A stretch of DNA of 13,381 bases, taken from an uncultured Opitutia bacterium (GTDB taxonomy: Bacteria; Verrucomicrobiota; Verrucomicrobiia; Opitutales; UBA953). The position numbers and the translations under genes were made by a program. The notes beneath the pieces are model-generated. The model ran no database searches. It worked only from the letters and a program-made list of their open reading frames with translations, and had not been told where the DNA came from. Shown here piece by piece: positions 1 through 5,521 of the stretch; within the stretch, counting starts at the first letter, position 1, and each line of letters starts with the position of its first letter. Location of the stretch: the NCBI GenBank assembly GCA_903895475.1, contig CAITUF010000278.1, positions 1 to 13,381 on the forward strand. The letters run 5' to 3'.

Positions 1-884
1 CCGGACGCATAAGCCGTAGGTGTCAGGTTATTGGCCCAGTTAGCGGTGGCAGCATCCCAGACCCCACTGCCCGCCAAGTTCCAGACTAAGTTGCGGATGA
101 CCGGAGCACTGAGAGAGAAGTTATCTACCCCAGCAAGGGTATCCGAACCCGTCTCCTCCAGCTCTTTCCAAGCAAGATACAGGAACTGACCGGCACCCCA
201 ACCCAAGCCAGTCAGGTTACCAGCCTTCGTGCCGATTTTAAACATGGGACTGATTGCGGCCTGCGTACCTGGAGCCCCCGTACCTGTCGTGGGCGTACTA
301 AAACCCAGCGTCGTGGCGGTCATCGCTGCACCGAAAGTGCCCGCAGCGCCCAAAGCCGTCGAAGTGCTGACATCCGTGGCGCTGACCAGATAAGAAAGAG
401 GGTACTGATTGATCGTGGACGACGGGTTCCGATTGATGACCGCGTCGTACGAGAGTTGTAGCGTATCAATCGTAGAACTGGATGTGTTCTGCAGTACCAA
501 GCCGAAAAATCCATTGGCCGTTCCAGACCCCAAGGCGCCGAGGGCGCGCCCGCCCGAGGTATCATACAACTGACGGAATCCGCCGGTGTTGCTACCGCCG
601 GTATCGGCGCCTTGCCACTTGGCGGCAGCGGTCGTCCAGCCAAGTCCGTAAATGAACCAACCTTGAACTCCCGCAGTGCCTCCGGAGAGCGTGGAGACTT
701 CCGTCATCGTGGAGCCAGCGAACGTCGATGTTGCGATCGCCGTGCCCGTCATCGTCTGGAAGTCCTGCGTGTAGGTGGTGGTTCCATCAAAGGAGATCAC
801 CGCCGCGGGGGCTAGCGAGCCCATCGCGAGTAAGGCGGTGAAAGCAATCAGCGGACGGGACGGACGTGCGGATAGGTTTTTCAT
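1..884 (-). CDS. Secreted beta-rich surface protein, N-terminal part (cut by window edge)
   Basis: This frame is open from an ATG at 884 to the left edge, giving 294 codons without a stop. Residues 1 to about 28 form a signal peptide: a basic start (MKNLSARPSRP), a hydrophobic stretch (LIAFTALLAMGSL) and an APA-A cleavage site. The mature part is rich in Thr, Ser, Gly and Ala, with short alternating polar and hydrophobic segments typical of beta-solenoid or lectin-like surface proteins. The last visible residues (NLVWNLAGSGVWDAATANW) resemble the start of autotransporter-associated beta-strand repeats, which occur in very large secreted proteins of Verrucomicrobiota. The C-terminus, which would show a PEP-CTERM sorting tail or an autotransporter barrel, is outside the window. 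No Shine-Dalgarno motif precedes the ATG; the upstream bases are AT-rich. The gene is divergent from the nuclease gene at 1115. Reading frame and export are well supported; the family is inferred from composition and the final motif. Confidence 0.75.
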   Translation of the reverse strand, partial: MKNLSARPSRPLIAFTALLAMGSLAPAAVISFDGTTTYTQDFQTMTGTAIATSTFAGSTMTEVSTLSGGTAGVQGWFIYGLGWTTAAAKWQGADTGGSNTGGFRQLYDTSGGRALGALGSGTANGFFGLVLQNTSSSTIDTLQLSYDAVINRNPSSTINQYPLSYLVSATDVSTSTALGAAGTFGAAMTATTLGFSTPTTGTGAPGTQAAISPMFKIGTKAGNLTGLGWGAGQFLYLAWKELEETGSDTLAGVDNFSLSAPVIRNLVWNLAGSGVWDAATANWANNLTPTAYAS

Positions 885-1068
885 ATGTACTAATATTATG
901 GTGACAAAGTGAAGTGACGTTGACCGGGCTCGAGCGTGAAAGCTTCCGCGCGGGTTACATGTTCTGGGCGGACAAGTGACGGGCAGATGCCGCGACCGAC
1001 GCGTGCCGAAAAGACGACAGTGACCAATAGTCGTGACATTCCTGACACCTGCTCTTCACATTTTTGCC

Positions 1069-1086
1069 GTGGGCTAAAGCCCCCAC
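1069..1086. repeat. REP-like imperfect hairpin
   Basis: GTGGGC, loop TAAA, then GCCC plus a two-base bulge and AC form an imperfect inverted repeat about 28 bases before the nuclease start codon. The pattern GTGGGCT..AGCCC..CAC resembles dispersed REP-type palindromes found in many bacterial genomes, but only one copy is in this window. On the plus strand it follows a run of five T and no U-tract follows it, so it is not a typical terminator for plus-strand transcripts. It could also be a 5' leader hairpin of the nuclease mRNA. Confidence 0.35.
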
Positions 1087-1114
1087 TCGAGAATGATGGA
1101 TACACCCTGCATCT

Positions 1115-2614
1115 ATGAAACACTTCCTCACCGCCTTCCTCTTTATATGCTCCACGCTGGCTTGGGCAGCGGAGACGACCACGCCGTCCGCACAACGCTT
1201 CAGCGTCATGGCCTTCAACGTAGAGAACCTCTTCGACCTCGATGAAGTATCACTCTATGATGACTTCGTGGTGACAGGCTCCAGCCCCGAGCGCTGGACG
1301 CCCGAGAAGCTGGCCAGTAAACTCGGGCGCATCGTCGCCGTCCTTAAGACTAGCAACGCTGGTCGCGGGCCCGACGTCCTCATCCTGGGAGAACTCGAGG
1401 CGGACCACACGCCGACTTCAACAATCACTCCCGAGGCCTTCGTCGCCGCCCACCAAGGAAAGAACTACCGTGAACTCCTCAAAGGCGAGCTGACCGCCGA
1501 ATTAGCCGGCGCGCCCATTGAAGCCTGGCTCCTCAAGGCCTTGGAAGATGAGGGCCTGAGCGGCTATAAGGTCGTGCTCGGCGATATTCTGGATATCAAA
1601 CAGGAAGCCATTCATTGCGCAAGCCTCACGCGCCTACCCATCAAAGCGGTTCGCCAACACCGCGTGCAGGCGGCGCGCACTATCGTGGAGGCAGAACTCG
1701 ACGTGGGCGGCGAGTCCGTGTTCATCTTCGCCAACCACTGGAAGAGCGGCGCAGGCAGCCCTGCCACCGAAAGCACCCGCATCCAAAACGCGGGGGTAGC
1801 CCGCACCCGCCTTGACGAGATCCTTAAGGCCAACGCGCGCGCAAACATCGTTTTCGGCGGTGACCTGAATTCACACTACAATCAAAAGCAGCGCTACCCC
1901 GCCATGGCCAAAACTGGCATCCAGGACGTTCTCCGCTCCCAGGGCGATCCCGCCAAACTGGCGAACGGCAGTGCCGACCTCTACAACCTCTGGTACGACG
2001 TTGAACCGATGGCCCGGAAGTCCGATGAGTACCACGGCGAATGGGGGACGCTGATGCACCTCATCATCTCGCAGGGACTCGCCGATGGCCAAGGTCTGGA
2101 CTACGTTCCCGGCAGCTTTGGGGCAGTCATTATCCCCGGACTGAATGCCCACAACTACCCGGTCACTCCTTGGCGCTGGACCAGCTACGGCTCGGGCGCA
2201 GGTATCAGCGACCACTTCCCACTTAAGGCTGAATTTACGATACACGCTAAACCAACCACCGCCCCACTGACGCGCCCTGAACTCTCGCCCAGCGAGGGCC
2301 TCCCGGCCTATCCCACTGCGTTGGACGTCTCCAAATTCGGTAATGCCAAGACGATTCCCGCCTTGAGCCGGGACGAGATCGCCCAGCAAGTCGGAAAAAT
2401 CTTCGTTCTCGAAGGCACCTTCAACGGTGGGGCTAAGCCCTCCGTCCTGATCGGCGATAAACGGTACGCACTCTACGTGCCCGATCAGGCCCTCCTGAAA
2501 TCCGTCAAAGCCACGGAGAAAGGTCAAGCGGTCCGCTGGCTCGGTCAGCTTAACTTCTACAAAGGCCAGCTGGAATTCATGATCAGCAGCCCCGACTGGC
2601 TGAAGGCACGCTGA
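1115..2614 (+). CDS. Secreted endonuclease/exonuclease/phosphatase-family protein
   Basis: A 499-residue exported hydrolase of the EEP (DNase I-like) fold, likely acting on nucleic acid or another phosphodiester outside the cytoplasm. Residues 1-19 are a signal peptide ending LAWA-AE. EEP landmarks follow in order: the FNVENLFD start (N35, E37), GELE with metal-ligand candidate E93, NHWKS with catalytic His candidate H208, GGDLNS (D250, N252) and a final SDHFPL (D366, H367). The full catalytic set is therefore present. After about residue 377 comes a roughly 120-residue tail: a Pro-rich linker and then a beta-rich segment (about 425-499) that reads like an OB-fold, often found joined to extracellular nucleases. 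No Shine-Dalgarno motif lies before the ATG, chosen because the signal peptide starts there. The gene stands alone and converges on rplI across a shared terminator. Family is confident; substrate is not, since phosphatases and sphingomyelinases share this fold. Confidence 0.88.
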   Translation: MKHFLTAFLFICSTLAWAAETTTPSAQRFSVMAFNVENLFDLDEVSLYDDFVVTGSSPERWTPEKLASKLGRIVAVLKTSNAGRGPDVLILGELEADHTPTSTITPEAFVAAHQGKNYRELLKGELTAELAGAPIEAWLLKALEDEGLSGYKVVLGDILDIKQEAIHCASLTRLPIKAVRQHRVQAARTIVEAELDVGGESVFIFANHWKSGAGSPATESTRIQNAGVARTRLDEILKANARANIVFGGDLNSHYNQKQRYPAMAKTGIQDVLRSQGDPAKLANGSADLYNLWYDVEPMARKSDEYHGEWGTLMHLIISQGLADGQGLDYVPGSFGAVIIPGLNAHNYPVTPWRWTSYGSGAGISDHFPLKAEFTIHAKPTTAPLTRPELSPSEGLPAYPTALDVSKFGNAKTIPALSRDEIAQQVGKIFVLEGTFNGGAKPSVLIGDKRYALYVPDQALLKSVKATEKGQAVRWLGQLNFYKGQLEFMISSPDWLKAR

Positions 2615-2626
2615 GCCTAGGCCAAA

Positions 2627-2653
2627 AAAAGCCCGCTCAAGGAGCGGGCTTTT
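2627..2653. terminator. Bidirectional rho-independent terminator
   Basis: A 12-pair stem, AAAAGCCCGCTC (2627-2638) with GAGCGGGCTTTT (2642-2653), has a three-base loop AAG. It is flanked by A residues on the left and T residues on the right, so each strand reads GC-rich stem then U-tract. It lies 12 bases after the nuclease stop and 21 bases beyond the rplI stop on the opposite strand, so it should end both convergent transcripts. Confidence 0.92.
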
Positions 2654-2674
2654 GGAAGGGGAAGAACCGAAGGG

Positions 2675-3232
2675 TTACTTCGTTTCCTTCTTATCCTTGC
2701 GCGGCTTGCGCGGCTTCTGATCGCGGTCGAAGCGTTCTGGTGCTTCTTCGGCTTCTTCGGCGACAGGCTCGATCGGATTCTCCGAGACGACTTCAAACTC
2801 CTGCTCGATCGAGACGGAAGCGTGGAGACGGATGGTCGCGAGATGCTTGCCGAGAACCTTGACGGGACCCTGGCCGAGGTGGATGCGCTTACGCTCAAGC
2901 TCAATGCCGTGTTCGGCGAGCTTGGCGGCGATTTCAGCGGTGCTGATGGCGCCAAACATCTTGCCACCTTCACCGGTCTTGACGGCAAAGACGAGTTTGA
3001 GCCCGGCCAGCTTGGCAGAGGTCGCAGTAGCGGACTCGAGGTCCTTGGACTCGCGGGCTTCGCGGGCCTTCTTCAAGGACTCGATGTACTTGGTGTTGGC
3101 GCGGTTGACGGGGAGCGCAATGCCCTGCAGGAGCAGGTAATTGCGCGCATAGCCCGCGCGGACGCGGACCTGTTCGCCTTCGGCGCCGAGGCCGTCGACG
3201 GGCTTAATGAGTAAAACTTCGGTGAATGCCAT
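2675..3232 (-). CDS. rplI: 50S ribosomal protein L9 with C-terminal extension
   Basis: L9 binds 23S rRNA through its N-terminal domain and reaches outward from the large subunit, helping to keep reading frame. The family signature is at residues 13-40 (DGLGAEGEQVRVRAGYARNY), followed by a long helical connector (about 45-75) and the C-terminal domain (to about 149). The family is normally near 150 residues; this one has 185. The extra 35 residues are acidic first (PVAEEAEEAPE) and then strongly basic (RKPRKDKK), probably a disordered tail. The ATG at 3232 gives the conserved N-terminus; the bases before it show no Shine-Dalgarno. It is the last gene of the rplY-pth-rpsF-ssb-rplI cluster, 36 bases after ssb, and is followed by the terminator at 2627-2653. 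Confidence 0.96.
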   Translation of the reverse strand: MAFTEVLLIKPVDGLGAEGEQVRVRAGYARNYLLLQGIALPVNRANTKYIESLKKAREARESKDLESATATSAKLAGLKLVFAVKTGEGGKMFGAISTAEIAAKLAEHGIELERKRIHLGQGPVKVLGKHLATIRLHASVSIEQEFEVVSENPIEPVAEEAEEAPERFDRDQKPRKPRKDKKETK

Positions 3233-3268
3233 GTTGGTGTCTTGCTTGGGTTAAAGTGAAAGTGGAAT

Positions 3269-3703
3269 TTAGAAGGGGACGTCGTCGCCGCCGTTGTCGC
3301 CCGAAGGAGCGGGGGTGTCGCCACCGCGGGAACGAGGAGCCGAACCGCCCTCTTCGCCGCCTTGGGCCTTGCCGCCAATAAAGGTGAAGTTCTCAAGAAC
3401 AACGCCGAGGCGCGAACGCTTCTCGCCGGTCTTCTTGTCATCCCACTGGTCGAGCTTGAGGCGACCTTCGACGAGGATGCCCGAGCCCTTACCGCAATAC
3501 TTGGCGATGATTTCGGCCTGCTTGCCGTAACTCTCAATGTCGACGTAGGTCACTTCCTCGCGTTTTTCGCCTTCCTTGGTGGTGTAGGCGCGATTGACCG
3601 CGAGGGAGAACTTCGTGAGGGGCTGGCCCGAGGGCAACGCACGCGCTTCTGGATCGCGGGTCATATTGCCGGCGAGGATCACGCGATTGAAGGACGAGGC
3701 CAT
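3269..3703 (-). CDS. ssb: Single-stranded DNA-binding protein
   Basis: SSB coats single-stranded DNA during replication, repair and recombination and recruits partner proteins through its C-terminal tip. At 144 residues it is slightly short of the common 150-180. The OB-fold covers about residues 4-112, with the family start (NRVILAGNMTRDPEAR) and core (VDIESYGKQAEIIAKYCGKG, then VEGRLKLDQWDD). A Gly/Ser/Pro-rich linker follows from about 113 to 137, and the protein ends in the acidic tip GGDDVPF, which matches the partner-binding DD-x-P-F motif and shows that the C-terminus is intact. It starts 24 bases after rpsF and is followed by rplI, so translation and replication functions are co-transcribed as in many bacteria. 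The usual next gene, rpsR, is absent. Confidence 0.97.
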   Translation of the reverse strand: MASSFNRVILAGNMTRDPEARALPSGQPLTKFSLAVNRAYTTKEGEKREEVTYVDIESYGKQAEIIAKYCGKGSGILVEGRLKLDQWDDKKTGEKRSRLGVVLENFTFIGGKAQGGEEGGSAPRSRGGDTPAPSGDNGGDDVPF

Positions 3704-3727
3704 GGTCGTGAGGAGACGGGACGGGGC

Positions 3728-4036
3728 TTAGGCGCGGACCGACTGCACGAGGATACGGTCCACGGTGCGGTCGAGGCGAAGCTTGTCGGCGAAGGCGGTC
3801 GGTGCGGTGACTGGACCTTCGAAGTGGAACTGGATGTAGAGACCGGAGAGGAACTTGCGGTCAACGGCGCGGCTGAACTCGCGCTGACCGAGGTTTTCGA
3901 CCTCGGTGACCTTGCAGTCGACGGACTTAAGGATTTCCTTCAGGCGTTCGATAGCGGCCTCGGGAGCCTCGGCGGAACCGCGGAGGTCGAGGATTAGGCT
4001 GACGCGGTAGGCGCGGCGAATCGTGGCGGTGGTCAT
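3728..4036 (-). CDS. rpsF: 30S ribosomal protein S6
   Basis: S6 is a small-subunit protein that normally binds 16S rRNA together with S18. At 102 residues it has the usual length. Recognisable features are the N-terminal strand (YRVSLILDLRG), the central helix (AIERLKEILKSVDCKVTEVE) and the segment NLGQREFSRAVDRKFLSGLY, in which the family often has G-x-R-x-x-A. Its ATG overlaps the pth stop codon as ATGA (4033-4036), which points to translational coupling; there is no Shine-Dalgarno. The S18 gene, its assembly partner and usual neighbour, is not in this cluster. Confidence 0.93.
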   Translation of the reverse strand: MTTATIRRAYRVSLILDLRGSAEAPEAAIERLKEILKSVDCKVTEVENLGQREFSRAVDRKFLSGLYIQFHFEGPVTAPTAFADKLRLDRTVDRILVQSVRA

Positions 4037-4617
4037 GGTAATGGTGGTTTTCTGTTGGTGAAGTTTTGGGCGGCCGGGAGGCCGCGGGAAAGGAGGGTTT
4101 CGAGTCCTAAGAGGAAGTCAGGGGTAGCTTGGTGGAGACGCTGCAGGTCTTCGGCGGGGAATTTACCGAGCACATGGTCGGCGAGGTCTTGGGCGGGGTG
4201 CCGCTTGGGACCGATACCGAGACGGGCTCGGAGGAACGCTTCGCCAAAATGCTGGATACAACTAGCGATGCCGTTGTGACCAGCCGCGGAACCACCTTGG
4301 GAAAGTCGCATCTGGCCAGGCTCGAAAGCAATGTCGTCGTGTAAGACGACCATTTCGGCGGCGGTGAGGCGATGGAAGTGAAGGAAGGCGGCCAAGGGTT
4401 CGCCGCTCAAGTTCATGAACGACTGCGGCTTGACCAAGAAGACTTGCTGACCACCGAAGGTGGTCTTGGCCACGGCGGCCGGGAAACGGCTTTCGTGCTT
4501 CCACTCCGCGCCGGCCTTGGTGGCCAGCGCATCCAGGATGATCCAGCCCGCATTGTGGCGGGTGGCGACGTATTCCTTGCCGGGATTGCCGAGGGCGGCG
4601 ATGACCGAGAATACCAT
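4033..4617 (-). CDS. pth: Peptidyl-tRNA hydrolase
   Basis: Cleaves the ester bond of peptidyl-tRNA released by stalled ribosomes, so that tRNA is recycled. At 194 residues it matches the bacterial Pth family. The active-site set is complete: N11 in LGNPGKEY, H21 in TRHNAGW, N69 in KPQSFMNLSG, D95 in HDD and N115 in GGSAAGHNG, corresponding to N10, H20, N68, D93 and N114 of the E. coli enzyme. It lies 42 bases after rplY and overlaps rpsF by four bases, so it is in the middle of a translation operon; rplY(ctc)-pth is a widespread pair. The ATG at 4617 places N11 and H21 at canonical distance from the N-terminus. Confidence 0.96.
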   Translation of the reverse strand: MVFSVIAALGNPGKEYVATRHNAGWIILDALATKAGAEWKHESRFPAAVAKTTFGGQQVFLVKPQSFMNLSGEPLAAFLHFHRLTAAEMVVLHDDIAFEPGQMRLSQGGSAAGHNGIASCIQHFGEAFLRARLGIGPKRHPAQDLADHVLGKFPAEDLQRLHQATPDFLLGLETLLSRGLPAAQNFTNRKPPLP

Positions 4618-4659
4618 CTGACTTCAAAGAACGGGTGCCGGGGACGCCCGGCGCGGAAA

Positions 4660-5346
4660 TTACTTCTTGGCAGCCGGAGCGGCAGCTGGAGCAGCGGCAC
4701 CAGCGGCCGGAGCCGCGGCACCAGCGGCCGGAGCAGCAGCACCTTCGACGCCAGCGAGCGGAGCAGCGGCGGCTTCGGGAGCGGCTTCTTCGGCGGCCAT
4801 TTCGGAGCAGACCACAACGACACGAGCTGGGTCGCCAGGGAAAGTGATGCCAGCCGGAGCCTTGAGGGCGCCGACGTGGATGGACTCGTTGACCTTCAGT
4901 TCGGTCACGTCGACTTCGATGAACTCAGGGAGATCCTTCGGTAAGCAACGGACGTTGATGGTCTGAGAAACGATAGCGAGCGTGCCACCATCGGTCTTCA
5001 CGCCGTGCGCTTCGCCCACGGTGCGGATCGGGATCGCGACGCTCATCAGAGCATTCGGGTCGATCTGCTGAATGTCGATGTGCAGGAACTTCAGGGTGAT
5101 GGGGTGACGCTGGAACTCCTTGATGATGGAGAGCATCTTCTTCCCTTCGAGGGTCAGCTCGATGAGGGCGGCAGCGTTGCCCTTGGCACGCATGAGGTCA
5201 CGGAACTTCTCCTGTTCAACGGAAACACTGTGGTTGCCGGCAGGGCCATAGATGATGGCTGGGATGGAACCCGCGTTGCGCATGCGACGGGAGTGGCCAC
5301 GGCCAAGGTTCTGACGATTGGAGACGGTGAGACTGAGCTGCTTCAT
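4660..5346 (-). CDS. rplY: 50S ribosomal protein L25, long Ctc/TL5 form
   Basis: L25 binds 5S rRNA. This is the two-domain Ctc/TL5 form of 228 residues. The 5S-binding domain occupies about 1-92 (LTVSNRQNLGRGHSRRMRNAG, GSIPAIIYGP, and HITLKFLHIDIQ-like RHPITLKFLHIDIQ). The beta-rich C-terminal domain (about 95-185) includes the typical segments LPKDLPEFIEVDVTELK and INVRCLPKDLP, ending PARVVVVC. From about 186 onward the protein is a low-complexity tail of Ala, Pro, Gly and Glu ending PAAKK, partly encoded by a 21-base DNA repeat. It is the first gene of the cluster and leads directly into pth, as in many bacteria. The start at 5346 gives the expected MKQLSLTVSNR opening; no Shine-Dalgarno is visible. 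Confidence 0.94.
   Translation of the reverse strand: MKQLSLTVSNRQNLGRGHSRRMRNAGSIPAIIYGPAGNHSVSVEQEKFRDLMRAKGNAAALIELTLEGKKMLSIIKEFQRHPITLKFLHIDIQQIDPNALMSVAIPIRTVGEAHGVKTDGGTLAIVSQTINVRCLPKDLPEFIEVDVTELKVNESIHVGALKAPAGITFPGDPARVVVVCSEMAAEEAAPEAAAAPLAGVEGAAAPAAGAAAPAAGAAAPAAAPAAKK
4691..4732. repeat. 21-base tandem repeat in the rplY tail
   Basis: Two adjacent 21-base units (4691-4711 and 4712-4732) differ at a single base. They lie in frame in the 3' end of rplY and encode a seven-residue Ala/Pro/Gly period. Degenerate copies continue on both sides. In-frame units of this kind can expand or contract without breaking the gene. Confidence 0.85.
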
Positions 5347-5464
5347 GGTGTGTAAAGGTCTTTGTAAGCCTAGTAAGTCGCGGGCCCGCGTTGTGCGGCC
5401 GTGCCTTGCCTAGGGAAAGGAGGGTCGAACTTGAGAAGCCCAGCCACGGAAGCAAGCGGGAAAT
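5347..5464 (-). promoter_or_regulatory. Leader and presumed promoter region of the rplY-rplI cluster
   Basis: This 118-base gap lies between the terminator of the cytochrome c gene and the rplY start, so the promoter of the housekeeping cluster should be here. I see no convincing -35/-10 pair. A GC-rich palindromic block (CGCGGGCCCGCG, 5379-5390) lies about 35-45 bases before the start codon. Confidence 0.3.
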
Positions 5465-5496
5465 TAAAAGGGGGCTTTCCTGCCGGAAAACCCCCT
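5465..5496 (-). terminator. Rho-independent terminator of the three-gene oxidation operon
   Basis: Read on the minus strand, AGGGGGTTTTCC (5496-5485), loop GGCA and GGAAAGCCCCCT (5480-5469) form a 12-pair stem with one G-T wobble, followed by TTTTAATT. It lies 25 bases beyond the stop of the cytochrome c gene. It insulates that operon from rplY. Confidence 0.92.
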
Positions 5497-5521
5497 GAAA
5501 AGCCTGAATTAAGCCTCCGGC

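Noticed and set aside
896..1218. Short frames on both strands in the gap before the nuclease gene
   Set aside because: They overlap the nuclease start or its leader, differ in codon use, and have no signal peptide or motif.
1871..2527. 218-codon open frame on the minus strand inside the nuclease gene
   Set aside because: It is antisense to a gene with a complete EEP motif set, and its translation shows no recognisable domain or signal peptide.
3362..3997. 211-codon open frame on the plus strand across ssb and rpsF
   Set aside because: Both genes on the other strand are certain; GC-rich DNA keeps the opposite frame open by chance.
4691..4732. Tandem repeats as a CRISPR array
   Set aside because: The units are adjacent with no spacers, lie in frame in rplY and encode an Ala/Pro tail.
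4667..4966. Ala-rich 99-codon plus-strand frame opposite the rplY tail
   Set aside because: Its composition mirrors the GC-rich repeat of the rplY tail and is explained by it.
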